Position numbers and translations under genes: made by a program. A DNA stretch of 64,000 nucleotides from Gilvimarinus sp. 2_MG-2023 (lineage in GTDB: Bacteria > Pseudomonadota > Gammaproteobacteria > Pseudomonadales > Cellvibrionaceae). The stretch covers positions 1-64,000 of the forward strand of contig NZ_JAUOQM010000044.1 of assembly GCF_030547685.1 (NCBI RefSeq). The letters are read 5' to 3'. Of the stretch, positions 53,254-62,380 are shown one piece after another. Position 1 is the stretch's first letter. The number at the start of each line of letters is the position of its first letter. The notes beneath the pieces were generated by a model. That model was not told where the DNA came from, did no database searches, and saw nothing but the letters and a program-made list of their open reading frames with translations.

Positions 53254-53616
53254 CTATAGCAGCGAAAGCAAGCGGTTAAAGCGCTCAACATCCGCTTCAT
53301 CGGCGGGCTGACATCGAATCCCTAAAATATGCTGCTTTATATGCACCGCCTTGGCTTGCAGTGACAAGGGTAATTGTTGGCTGAGGGCATCGGGTAAATT
53401 TTCAGGTTCTAAGGTTAGGGTAAAGTCATCGCCTGGGTTGATTGCGTGATCGACCAGCAAAGCGATCTTTGCCCCAAATTGGGATATGTCGATCAAGTGT
53501 GCTTCGTAACGTTCCGTGGCGTGGGAAAGCTCGGCGTAGGCGCGTAGTGGCAACCGATCGTAATCGCGACGCTCTGAGGCTGTAAGCGTGTCTTGGGTTG
53601 AAATGTCTTGGGTCAT
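53254..53616 (-). CDS. PilZ-domain protein, downstream copy
   Basis: A 120-residue protein, essentially one PilZ domain. The N-terminal RRDYDRLPLRAYAELSH and DISQFGAKI fit the RxxxR and (D/N)xSxxG c-di-GMP-binding motifs, the former partly altered, so nucleotide binding is likely but not certain. Its ATG overlaps the stop of the upstream PilZ gene by four bases, so the two are co-translated. No diguanylate cyclase lies nearby to suggest the output. Confidence 0.75.
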   Translation of the reverse strand: MTQDISTQDTLTASERRDYDRLPLRAYAELSHATERYEAHLIDISQFGAKIALLVDHAINPGDDFTLTLEPENLPDALSQQLPLSLQAKAVHIKQHILGIRCQPADEADVERFNRLLSLL

Positions 53617-53975
53617 TGTTGCAGTAACTCGGTTAATTCTCTTTCCGCCTGCTCGGCGCTGCCCAAATTTAATTCTAACAGGCGGCGCAAGTGGCGAATA
53701 CTTTCTACATCGATAGATTTGCAGGCGAGCCCCACCCCGCGCTCCGATTGATGTGCCACAACAGTTTGCATGGTGATCGTGGTCTGATTGGAGAGAACCA
53801 CTTTTATTTCAATAGGGTCATCTTGTTCGCAAGCATCGGGCAGTTGCGCTGCCAGTAGTGCACCCTTTATGGAGATATCGACTAACTCCGATTGCCAGTG
53901 TAGGCCGTGCTGAGACAGCTCTACTTTGACATCAAACTCTACTCTGTGAAAGCGGCGGCGCTCTTGTTCTGACAT
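53613..53975 (-). CDS. PilZ-domain protein, upstream copy
   Basis: A 120-residue single-domain PilZ protein with canonical-looking motifs: ERRRFHRVEFDVKVEL (RxxxR) and DISIKGALL (DxSxxG). It is expected to bind c-di-GMP and act as an adaptor or brake on motility or secretion. It is paired with, and overlaps by four bases, a second PilZ gene of identical length but low similarity, suggesting an old duplication or a heteromeric pair. Confidence 0.8.
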   Translation of the reverse strand: MSEQERRRFHRVEFDVKVELSQHGLHWQSELVDISIKGALLAAQLPDACEQDDPIEIKVVLSNQTTITMQTVVAHQSERGVGLACKSIDVESIRHLRRLLELNLGSAEQAERELTELLQQ

Positions 53976-54185
53976 GGGCTATACCTGCTGATCTGGCATT
54001 GGGCTGAGTGCGAAAAGACGTGGTGCTTATTGGGGTAAAGTTACCTTGATCGCGATACTCGGAACGATGGTAATGGGTATAAGCGATAGTGTAGCCGAAT
54101 ATTGGCCGGTTTTCTGCCGGGGGCTTGGCGGCGTGGCCGCCTGATAAAGCAGCGCCACTAAAATGTGGCGTTGAGATAAAATATT

Positions 54186-54212
54186 AGCGGGAGCTAATGG
54201 GGCGCCCCCGCT
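54186..54212 (-). terminator. Possible terminator of nhaD
   Basis: On the minus strand AGCGGG (54212-54207) pairs with CCCGCT (54191-54186) and is followed by AATATTTTATC. The stem is short and the T-run broken, so confidence is modest. Confidence 0.4.
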
Positions 54213-54231
54213 GAATGGCTACAGTGCAATG

Positions 54232-55677
54232 TTAATGTTCAAACATGCCCGCGTTCAGCCACAGATGCAGAGCCACACTGGCGGCGTAGCCTAAGGCGAT
54301 GACTGGAGACCACTTGAGGTGGCCAAAAAAGGTGTAGGCGCCACGCGCCTGCCCCATCAATGCCACACCTGCAGCGGAGCCAATTGATAATAAGCTACCT
54401 CCAGTGCCGGCCGTTAATGTAATGAGTAGCCAGTGACCGTGAGACATTTCAGGCTCCATGGTCAGTACCGCAAACATAACGGGGATGTTATCAATGACCG
54501 CCGAGGCAATACCTAAAATAATATTGGTATTGGTCGCGCCAAAGCCTGAATACAAAAGCTCCGACATATAGGCCAGATAGCCCATATACCCCAAGCCACC
54601 GACACACATCACTACGCCGTAAAAGAACAATAGCGTATCCCACTCTGCGCGAGCGACCCTGCCGAAGACGTCAAACGGCACCACGCTACCCAGGCGCTCC
54701 AGTGCCTGTTGGTCGCCTGAGCGTTCGGCCATAGCACGTTTGCGCGCCAAGGAGCCCGGCAGCGTGCGGCGTAGAAAATAGCCAAAAAACTGCAGGTAGC
54801 CGAGGCCGGTCATCATGCCGAGTACCGGTGGCAAGTGTAGTAATAGGTGACACAAAACGGCGGTTAGGATAGTTAATAAAAATAAGCTCATAATGCGCAA
54901 AGCACCGCGCTTAAGTTCAACTTCTTCTTCAACCGCGACAGGTTTTCGGTTTTCCACGAAAAAGCTCATGATGGCCGCAGGAATTAAAAAATTGGCCAGT
55001 GAAGGAATGAACAGGGCCAGGAACTCGTGGAAGTCGACAATACCCGCCTGCCATACCATCAAAGTGGTGATATCGCCGAAAGGGCTGAAAGCACCACCGG
55101 CGTTAGCGGCAACGACCACATTGATACAGCACAGATTGATAAAGCGAGTGTCGTCACCGGCAACCTTAACGATCACGGCGCACATCAACAGTGCCGTGGT
55201 GAGGTTGTCGGCGATAGGGGAGATAAAAAACGACAGAAATCCTGTGAGCCAGAACAGTGTTTTATAGTTAAAGCCTTTACGTACCATCCATGCGCGTAAA
55301 ACATCGAACAGGCGGCGCTCTTCCAAAGCGTTGATGTAGGTCATGGCGACCAATAGGAACAGCATTAGCTCGGCAAATTCCAGCAGAGTGTGGCGGAATG
55401 CATGCTCTGCATCGTGTGGCAAGCCGGCTTGAGAGTACATCCAGCCAATACACATCCAGATGATACCGGCGGCGATCAGCACCGGTTTGGATTTGCGTAA
55501 GTGCAGCTTCTCTTCCAGCATGACCACTATGTAGGCTACGGCAAATAAAATCAGTGCAAAATAGCCAATAGGTGAGGTGGTTAAGTCGAGCGCGCCAGTT
55601 GCGGCGTAAGTTTGCGGAGAAATGACGAGTAGGCACGCGCCAAGAATCCCCAAGACGCGATGGGTCAGTGTCAACAT
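54232..55677 (-). CDS. nhaD: NhaD-type Na+/H+ antiporter
   Basis: A 481-residue, about 12-helix inner-membrane antiporter of the ion-transporter (IT) superfamily. A signal-like N-terminus (ending near TYAATG) is followed by helices containing SFFISPIADNLTTALLMCAV and NAGGAFSPFGDITTLMVWQAG, the NhaD motifs with the conserved Asp and Asn residues. A C-terminal half repeats the fold (ASAVIDNIPVMFAVL, GTGGSLLSIGSAAGVALMG). It exports Na+ (and Li+) at alkaline pH, fitting a marine or saline habitat. It is a single-gene unit. Confidence 0.93.
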   Translation of the reverse strand: MLTLTHRVLGILGACLLVISPQTYAATGALDLTTSPIGYFALILFAVAYIVVMLEEKLHLRKSKPVLIAAGIIWMCIGWMYSQAGLPHDAEHAFRHTLLEFAELMLFLLVAMTYINALEERRLFDVLRAWMVRKGFNYKTLFWLTGFLSFFISPIADNLTTALLMCAVIVKVAGDDTRFINLCCINVVVAANAGGAFSPFGDITTLMVWQAGIVDFHEFLALFIPSLANFLIPAAIMSFFVENRKPVAVEEEVELKRGALRIMSLFLLTILTAVLCHLLLHLPPVLGMMTGLGYLQFFGYFLRRTLPGSLARKRAMAERSGDQQALERLGSVVPFDVFGRVARAEWDTLLFFYGVVMCVGGLGYMGYLAYMSELLYSGFGATNTNIILGIASAVIDNIPVMFAVLTMEPEMSHGHWLLITLTAGTGGSLLSIGSAAGVALMGQARGAYTFFGHLKWSPVIALGYAASVALHLWLNAGMFEH

Positions 55678-55989
55678 GATAAGTGTCCAGTGCTATGTAG
55701 TGTGGGCCGGTCGAATCATTAGGTGTTGCAAAGGGCTTGGGCTGCCCAGGTGCCGACTAATATCTAGGAAGGCGGATTTTATCATATTTTGGGGTTGGGT
55801 AAATAAGTGCAAAGCGATTGATTTTAGGGGGGAATGGTAGCGCTACCAGTCACGCCCCTGTTGAGATCTGTCAGGCATTGCCGAAAATTGTCAGAAAAAT
55901 TGGCTCGCAGTGTCGGTAAGTTCACAGTTTGACCAAAACCCCGGTGCTAAGGTGCTTGCAACACGATTCATTGAGCACTGGAGTTTGCC
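55678..55989. other. Divergent intergenic region with an operator-like palindrome
   Basis: About 310 bases between nhaD and the 160-aa gene. Besides the palindrome at 55835-55848 nothing definite was seen; it must hold two divergent promoters. Confidence 0.45.
55835..55848. promoter_or_regulatory. Perfect 14-bp palindrome TGGTAGCGCTACCA (LacI-type operator candidate)
   Basis: The site is fully symmetric and closely resembles LacI-family operators of plant-polymer users, such as the Xanthomonas xyl-box (TGGTAGCGCTAACA). No LacI-family gene is in the window. It lies about 160 bases before nhaD and 140 bases before the gene at 55990. Confidence 0.55.
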
Positions 55990-56472
55990 ATGATGTTTAA
56001 TCGCAAAACACCTCAAGCGGCTACCGAAGCCATTCAACACGCGGGACTGGGCGCAATGAAAAGCGCAACAAATGGCGCGACGAGAGTCACCACCGGTAAC
56101 CCTTTTATCAAAGATGAGGTTCAAGACAAGCGCATTACCGATGTGCCCACCTCATTGGTAAGTGCGCACGCGAGCTGGAAACCTGCCGGCTCGTGGCAGG
56201 GACGGTTTGATTTAGCCGCTTGGATGCGTCTACCTCAAGGGTGCCCAGTGCCTTTACATTTGGCGCTTCGTTATACGGATCAGCGCGGTGAACATACCGT
56301 TATGGTCGATATCTGCAAGCCGGGTTCTTACAAAAGTGTATTGCTCAATGGCAGCATTGAGGTTGTGGTGTCCGGTCGTGTGAAAGATATGGGATTGTAT
56401 TTGGTCAACTTGCCGACAGACATCCCTCTCGGTCTCGAAGAGTGGCACTTTCAACCCCAAATTAAGCGCTAG
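55990..56472 (+). CDS. Protein of unknown function, 160 aa
   Basis: I do not recognise this family. The protein has no signal peptide or membrane segment. The N-terminal third is polar and Ala/Thr-rich. The remainder (about 60-155) has alternating beta-strand character with two Trp (SWKPAGSWQGRFDLAAWM) and a basic tail. ATG 55990 and ATG 55993 are adjacent; either may be used. It is followed after 73 bases by the solute-binding-like gene on the same strand. Its promoter region includes the TGGTAGCGCTACCA palindrome. Coding is supported by an uninterrupted frame, good composition and placement. Confidence 0.6.
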   Translation: MMFNRKTPQAATEAIQHAGLGAMKSATNGATRVTTGNPFIKDEVQDKRITDVPTSLVSAHASWKPAGSWQGRFDLAAWMRLPQGCPVPLHLALRYTDQRGEHTVMVDICKPGSYKSVLLNGSIEVVVSGRVKDMGLYLVNLPTDIPLGLEEWHFQPQIKR

Positions 56473-56545
56473 TGGGCGACTAAACTTCTCTCATCCGTGG
56501 GGCTGCTATACTTCCGAAAAGGAAACCGAAAGGTGCAATTCTCGG

Positions 56546-57784
56546 ATGAATATTGGGTCTGTATTTAGAGCGAATGCTGCCATCGTGGCATTAATGGCAT
56601 TTGCGCTTCAAGCGAATAGTGAACAAAGCGCAGATCAGCAGGTGCTGATGGGCACCAACGAGGCTTCAGCTTATTCAGCGGAGTCAGTGTCGAAAGGCCA
56701 GCAAGGCGCACTCGTCTATGTCGATTGCATTTTTAACCGACTCCCCTATCGGTTAAAAATGCAATTTCAACCTTGGCGACGGGTTCAGCAAGAAGTGCGC
56801 AAGGGTGCAGTGGCGGGCTTTTTTACTGCCATGCCCAGTCCGGTTTTTGATCAGTTTGCTCGTCTATCGAATCCCTTGGTTTTGGAGAAATGGTATTGGT
56901 TCTCACGCACTGGTACCTCGTCAGTGGCCGACCTGAAAAACATTCGCACCGGGGCCATTCTAGGAAGTCACCAGCAGCAGTGGTTGGAGTTTAACGGGGT
57001 AACCGACTATTTGGCCGCGCAAGATTTGCCGCAATTGATCAAGTTATTAATGGCGGGCCGAATAAATGTCATTTTGGCAGACTTCAACCACTTTCAACAG
57101 GCGGCGGCTTCGCTAGAGTTGTCGCCGGATGTCTATCAATCCCAATTCTTCCGCTATGTGCCGCTCGGCGTCTATTTTGGGCATCACTTCTTAGAGCAAA
57201 ATCCACGTTTTTTTAAGCAGTTTAACCAGCAAATCCCACGTTGTGTGCCAAAAGGTTTTGCCTTATCTAAACAAGAAAAGTCACTGATTTACGACCGCCT
57301 CAGTATGGTCGTTAACCATTGGCTGGGGCATCAGCTGTTACAGGAAAGGCTGCTATGGCATAAAAAACAGGAACCTCTTAGTAAAGCAGAGATTCATAGC
57401 CGCGATCATACATGGCGTAAAGCCTTTGCCGAGGGTGATTTTGAGCCGATGCTGGCAATGCAAGACAGTAAGCTCGCAGGGTTTGTCTCACTTTGGCAAA
57501 ACCAAGAGGCGTATATTACCGAGCTTATTATCACTAATCGCCAGGGCGTGAACGTAGCGGTGGCACCTTACACATCAGATTACTGGCAAGGTGACGAAAC
57601 CAAACATATTAAAGGCATGGCGCTGAATGTAGGGCAGTGGTGGTTTGACGATGTGGTCTACGACCAATCTACCCGCCGATTTCAAAGTCAACTTAGCTTG
57701 CCAATCGACATTGACGATGAACGGCTTGGCGTTATAACAATCGGTATCGATATCGAAAAAGCCCTAGAGGGCCTTGAATTCTAA
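56546..57784 (+). CDS. Periplasmic solute-binding (SBP_bac_3-like) protein with C-terminal sensor-like domain
   Basis: A 412-residue exported protein. The N-terminal half (about 40-265) looks like an amino-acid-type periplasmic binding fold (LKMQFQPWRRVQQEVRKGAVAGFFTAMPS, LMAGRINVILADFNHF). The last about 130 residues (ELIITNRQGVNVAVAP, DYWQGDETKHIKGMALNVGQWW, GVITIGIDIEKAL) resemble a PDC/Cache ligand-sensing domain, without membrane helix, kinase or cyclase attached. Such a soluble pairing is unusual; it might act as a ligand-responsive partner for a membrane sensor. Both domain calls are by pattern only. No transporter genes are adjacent. Confidence 0.6.
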   Translation: MNIGSVFRANAAIVALMAFALQANSEQSADQQVLMGTNEASAYSAESVSKGQQGALVYVDCIFNRLPYRLKMQFQPWRRVQQEVRKGAVAGFFTAMPSPVFDQFARLSNPLVLEKWYWFSRTGTSSVADLKNIRTGAILGSHQQQWLEFNGVTDYLAAQDLPQLIKLLMAGRINVILADFNHFQQAAASLELSPDVYQSQFFRYVPLGVYFGHHFLEQNPRFFKQFNQQIPRCVPKGFALSKQEKSLIYDRLSMVVNHWLGHQLLQERLLWHKKQEPLSKAEIHSRDHTWRKAFAEGDFEPMLAMQDSKLAGFVSLWQNQEAYITELIITNRQGVNVAVAPYTSDYWQGDETKHIKGMALNVGQWWFDDVVYDQSTRRFQSQLSLPIDIDDERLGVITIGIDIEKALEGLEF

Positions 57785-58012
57785 GCGCTGTGAATATGGT
57801 TCGGCTATAGATCGATAATAAGACGGGTAGCTTTTGCCAATGTTTTACTTACATATAACCGATTGATTATTGTAAAACTTGCACAGGCTTTATTGGTATT
57901 GTCGCTAAGCTGCCGTGTGGCATGGCTTACAATACAGTGGTAAATCGGTCTTAATTTTGCACTTTGTTGTGGTGGCAACGAGGGATCCCAACCACCGACA
58001 ATAGAGTAAGTT

Positions 58013-60502
58013 ATGGCAGACGCGACGCAAAAACCCATTGTTATCATCACCGGCTGTGCTGGCAATCTAGGCAGCAGTTTGGTCACCAAGTTACAGCAGC
58101 AATATACGGTTGTTGGCCTCGATCGGAACGAAGCTCCCCTAGCTGATGCCAGCTACCCACTTGATTTAACCTCTGCTGACTCGGTTAAGCTCGCACTCGA
58201 GCGCTTCGCACACGATCACGGTCGCACCGTTGCAGCGGTTATCCACTTGGCGGCTTATTTTGATTTCACTGGTGAGAAGTCTCCGCTGTACGATGCAGTA
58301 AACGTGCAGGGAACTAAAAACTTACTACAGGCGCTCGAAGGTTTTGAAGTCGAGCGCTTTGTTTACTCGGGTACAATGCTCGTTCATAAACCTGGTGTGC
58401 CGGGGCAAAAAATCACCGAGCAAACGCCTATTGACCCCAGTTGGGCCTACCCAGAATCCAAAGCTGAAACCGAATCGGTCATTACCGAATATGCCAGTAT
58501 GCCCTATAGTTTGCTGCATTTAGCGGGGCTGTATGACGAGCAAATGGCGGTGCCGACGCTGTCGCACCAGATCGCGCGCATTTATGAAGACAGCTTAAAA
58601 AGCCATGTGTACGCGGGCAACGTTGGGGCGGGGCAGGCGTTTATTCATCGCGATGACCTAATGGCGCTGTTTTCTCGCGTGGTGGAAAAGCGCAACGATC
58701 TACCTCGCGAGCACGTCTTACTCGCCGGTGAAGAGCAAGCCATTAGCTATGAAGCATTGCAGAATCGGATCGGTGCGCTTTTGCATGGTGAGGAAAGTTG
58801 GGAGACCCGCACAGTGCCCGAGGGTTTGGCAAAAGCAGGGGCATGGCTAGAGGCGCGTGCAGAGCCGGCGGTGCCTGACGATTTTGATAAAGGCGAGAAG
58901 CCTTTTATTCGCGCCTTTATGATCGATATGGCCTCCGATCACTACGAGCTGGACTGCTCTAACGCGAAACAAGAGCTCGACTGGACGGCTCAAAAAAACG
59001 TGTACGACGAGTTAAAAGCGCTGATTAACAGTTTACATGATGACCCGCTCAAGTGGTACAAAACTAACGGCATTACGCCACCAGACTGGATGACATCAGC
59101 GGCGCAAAAAAAGCAAAACCCCGATAACCTATTAAATAAGTATCACGACTATATTGCGTGCGCCCACTATCGCAACTTGTGGGCACCGTTTTTAACCATT
59201 GCTCTCGGGCTTTGGCTGATCGCCTCGCCCGAAGCAATGGGTTACGGCGACGCACCGCTGGCCATTAGCGATCGAATCTGCGGCGTTTTGTTAGCCTTGT
59301 TTGGTACCATGGCGATTAGCTGGCGCTTGCGAGCCGTACGCTGGGCTAGTGTACTGGTCGGGCTATGGTTAATGTTCGCACCACTTGTGTTTTGGACACC
59401 CAGCGCCGGGGCGTATTTAAACGGCACCGTCATGGGGATGTTGGCAATCGGTTTTGCGGCTCTTGTCCCCCCAATTGTCGGAGTGTCACCTGCCGCCGAA
59501 ATGAGCGGCCCGACGACTCCACCCGGTTGGCGTGTTAACCCCTCTAGCTGGTTTCAGCGCGCGCCTATTATTGTATTGGCCTTAGTCGGGTTTCTTATTT
59601 CACGCTATTTAACCGCGTATCAGCTGGGACATATAGATGGCGTATGGGAGCCATTTTTTAGCGGGCCTAACTCGGCCGACAAAAATGGTACCGAAGAAAT
59701 CATTACCTCTAGTGTCTCCGAGGCGTGGCCAGTACCTGATGCGGGGCTCGGTGCGCTTACCTACATGTTAGAAATTCTTACTGGTTTGCTCGGCTCTACC
59801 AGGCGCTGGCGTACTATGCCGTGGCTGGTGGTGTTATTTGGTTTTATGATTGTGCCGCTCGGTATCGTCTCCATTACTTTTATTATTATTCAGCCGATAG
59901 TCATTGGCACTTGGTGTACCTTGTGTCTAATTGGTGCGTTGGCCATGCTAGTGCAAATCCCTTACTCCTTGGATGAGCTTATCGCCACGGGGCAATTTTT
60001 AAAACGCTGCAAAAAAGCCGGCAAGCCGGTACTAAAAATATTCTTTGTGGGTGATACCGACGAAGGAAAAACCACCCAAGAGCCGGATGATTTTACCCGA
60101 TCACCGCTCACAATAATCAAAGACATGGTGGGCGGCGGTGTTACCGTACCCTTAAGTTTATTCGCCGCAATACTTGTTGGCCTGTGGTTAATGTTTACTC
60201 GTTTAACCTTAGGCCACGATGGTGAGCTTGCCAATTGGGAGCATTTGATCGGGGCATTAGTCTTAACTGTGAGTGTTTGCGCTTTCGCTGAGGTTGCCCG
60301 ACCTTTGCGTTATGGGTTAATTGTGTTAGCCCTTATGCTATTGCCCGCGCCATTCTTTGCCGGTGCAAGCCTAGTCGCGTATATAAGTTCTGGGGTTTGT
60401 GCTCTAACACTTATTGCCTTGGCCTTAGTACCACTGTCAGTAAAGGGTGAGTACGGCGATTGGAGTAATTTGTTACAGAGAGAAAAGTTTTTCGGTGGTT
60501 AA
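58013..60502 (+). CDS. Multidomain membrane protein: extended SDR (epimerase) - SPW - VKOR-like - SPW
   Basis: An 829-residue fusion. Residues 1-345 form an NAD-dependent epimerase/extended SDR domain (ITGCAGNLGSSL cofactor motif, HLAAYFDF, catalytic-type Tyr-x3-Lys in YPESK). About 375-480 is an SPW repeat membrane domain (GLWLIASPE, GLWLMFAPLVFW). About 510-665 resembles a vitamin K epoxide reductase-like domain (EAWPVPDAGLGALTYMLE, WCTLC redox motif in a helix). About 700-815 is a second SPW-like set of helices (GLWLMFTRL). The combination suggests membrane-bound redox or isoprenoid chemistry, but its substrate is unknown. It is a single-gene unit convergent with the CoA-transferase gene. 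Confidence 0.78.
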   Translation: MADATQKPIVIITGCAGNLGSSLVTKLQQQYTVVGLDRNEAPLADASYPLDLTSADSVKLALERFAHDHGRTVAAVIHLAAYFDFTGEKSPLYDAVNVQGTKNLLQALEGFEVERFVYSGTMLVHKPGVPGQKITEQTPIDPSWAYPESKAETESVITEYASMPYSLLHLAGLYDEQMAVPTLSHQIARIYEDSLKSHVYAGNVGAGQAFIHRDDLMALFSRVVEKRNDLPREHVLLAGEEQAISYEALQNRIGALLHGEESWETRTVPEGLAKAGAWLEARAEPAVPDDFDKGEKPFIRAFMIDMASDHYELDCSNAKQELDWTAQKNVYDELKALINSLHDDPLKWYKTNGITPPDWMTSAAQKKQNPDNLLNKYHDYIACAHYRNLWAPFLTIALGLWLIASPEAMGYGDAPLAISDRICGVLLALFGTMAISWRLRAVRWASVLVGLWLMFAPLVFWTPSAGAYLNGTVMGMLAIGFAALVPPIVGVSPAAEMSGPTTPPGWRVNPSSWFQRAPIIVLALVGFLISRYLTAYQLGHIDGVWEPFFSGPNSADKNGTEEIITSSVSEAWPVPDAGLGALTYMLEILTGLLGSTRRWRTMPWLVVLFGFMIVPLGIVSITFIIIQPIVIGTWCTLCLIGALAMLVQIPYSLDELIATGQFLKRCKKAGKPVLKIFFVGDTDEGKTTQEPDDFTRSPLTIIKDMVGGGVTVPLSLFAAILVGLWLMFTRLTLGHDGELANWEHLIGALVLTVSVCAFAEVARPLRYGLIVLALMLLPAPFFAGASLVAYISSGVCALTLIALALVPLSVKGEYGDWSNLLQREKFFGG

Positions 60503-60517
60503 TGGCTATGGCGTGTC

Positions 60518-62380
60518 CTACAGCGAACGCAGGGCACCTAGTAATAATAGTTGGTACAGCTTTTCAGTCGGCTTACTGGGTGCGGCAAGCTCCATTCGGG
60601 TGAGTTCATCGAGGTGATTTTTCGAATGAGTGGTTAAGCCAAGGCGCAACAAATTAACGGTAGCTTTATTGGTGCCAACTGTCTCAGATAGTAAGTTTAA
60701 TGCACGGCTTAATCGTTGCTCGGTATCTGTAAAATCGCTCCCTAAAGGAAAGTGCTTAAGTGTGTTCTCTTTAAATGCTCCCGCTAACAGCCCATTTAAA
60801 TGCTCGGGCGTATTGCGGCAAAAGGCGGCCGGCACTTGATAGCTCTGGGGCAGCTTACCCCACGCTTTGGCCTCGCTTACCAGTTGCTCCTGAAAACGCG
60901 AATCGGCAATCTCAATCATAGCGGCAATAACTTCGGCATCGCTCTTACCGCGTAAATCAGCCACGCCATATTCGGTAGCCACGATATCGCGCAGGTGGCG
61001 CGGAATCGTTGTGTGACCGTACTGGCTTACAATATTGGATGAAACTTTGCCAGCGCGCTTACGTGTCGCTCGCACCGTAATAATAGAGCGTGCGTTTTGT
61101 AAGGTATGAGCTTGCGCCACAAAGTCGTACTGGCCACCCACACCACTGATTACTTGGCCATTTTCTAAGCCATCGGATGTGACTGCGCCGTCGGTGGTGG
61201 CTTTCATAGCACAGTTTATAAATCGAGCGTGTTGGCGCGCTTGACGTTTGTCCTGTTCGCTGCCGTGGGCGTGATCATGCACATCGTTAATATAGTTGAC
61301 CGGCATCATCGCGATCTGATCGCGCTTGTTTTGGGGGAGCGCCTGAAGCTGACGATAAAACAGCGGGCTACCCATAAAAAAACCTGCGTGCAAGCAGTAG
61401 CCGTTGACGGTGCGTTTAAGAATCCCCGCCTCCAATAATTCGATAAATCCTTCCACCAGCATTTCACTTAAGCCGTATAGGCCTTGTTTAAAGGGTTCGC
61501 TCTCGCCGTTTGGCCAGCTGGCCGAACACTGCAGCTGATCGGTTAACTGTTTAAAGGCTTGGGGCGAGTTGTGTCGCAGCACGAGTGCTGCGGCAATAGC
61601 ATCGCCGATGGAGCCAATGCCAATCTGCAGGGTGCCGCCGTCCGCTATCAAACGCGTGCAGTGCAGAGCAATAGCGTGATCGGCGTTGCTTACCGGTTGG
61701 TGTGGCGGCATAAAGAGTGCAAAATCATAGGCTGGGTCGTCCAACACCAAATCGAGCTCGGAGCTGTCGCGTACGGCTGCGCCGCCTAAAAATGGCAGCT
61801 GGCGGTTTACTTGCGCGGCCATAACAAAGTCGATTTTGCCGCGGCTGCGTTTATCGAGTAAATCCACACTAATGTCTGGGTTAGAGCTTAAGCTGTAATG
61901 CTCGCCCAGTGCGCCGTGCGAGTGCTCGGGCGCGACTTGCTGGGTAATCACGTTAACCCCTGCGCTTATTAAGTAATCCAACGCGTGGGTATAGTTAACC
62001 GAGGTGTAATTTTGTTGCACTGAATTGCAGCCTATCCAAGCGGCAGGTTGCAAGAAGAATTCGGTTACAGAGATATTGCTGGGCAGAGAATTATCTTTTA
62101 GCGCTTGAGCGTATTCAAGTCGCGGGTAGCCGGCAAAAAATCGTTCTTGGAGTGGCTCTAAAAAGCGGCGGCCTAACTCGTTGGGTGCGGTAGGCGGCTC
62201 TAGTGTTAGGGCAGTATAAATATTGAGGGTTAGGCTGGTATCTATACAGGCCCGCTGGTAAAGCGCGTTGACTAGGTGGTTGGCTTTACCCAAACCGAGC
62301 GGTAGGCCAAGCACAATGTGCTTACCTACCCGCTCGATTATTTCATCAACGACTGTATCGGGGCTGCTGCAAGGCTTCAT
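60518..62380 (-). CDS. Acetyl-CoA hydrolase/transferase family protein
   Basis: A 620-residue enzyme of the Cat1/4-hydroxybutyrate CoA-transferase family. Features include GTLQIGIGSIGDAIAAAL in the middle, GVGGQYDFVAQAHTL, and the family's C-terminal EYGVADLRGKSDAEVI block. It is longer than the usual about 430-500 residues, mainly by an extended N-terminal half with a GLPLGLGKANHL motif, a layout seen in a separate long subgroup. Its ATG overlaps the stop of the upstream fatty-acid oxidation-type gene by four bases, so it probably moves or removes CoA in acyl-CoA degradation. Exact substrate unknown. Confidence 0.82.
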   Translation of the reverse strand: MKPCSSPDTVVDEIIERVGKHIVLGLPLGLGKANHLVNALYQRACIDTSLTLNIYTALTLEPPTAPNELGRRFLEPLQERFFAGYPRLEYAQALKDNSLPSNISVTEFFLQPAAWIGCNSVQQNYTSVNYTHALDYLISAGVNVITQQVAPEHSHGALGEHYSLSSNPDISVDLLDKRSRGKIDFVMAAQVNRQLPFLGGAAVRDSSELDLVLDDPAYDFALFMPPHQPVSNADHAIALHCTRLIADGGTLQIGIGSIGDAIAAALVLRHNSPQAFKQLTDQLQCSASWPNGESEPFKQGLYGLSEMLVEGFIELLEAGILKRTVNGYCLHAGFFMGSPLFYRQLQALPQNKRDQIAMMPVNYINDVHDHAHGSEQDKRQARQHARFINCAMKATTDGAVTSDGLENGQVISGVGGQYDFVAQAHTLQNARSIITVRATRKRAGKVSSNIVSQYGHTTIPRHLRDIVATEYGVADLRGKSDAEVIAAMIEIADSRFQEQLVSEAKAWGKLPQSYQVPAAFCRNTPEHLNGLLAGAFKENTLKHFPLGSDFTDTEQRLSRALNLLSETVGTNKATVNLLRLGLTTHSKNHLDELTRMELAAPSKPTEKLYQLLLLGALRSL

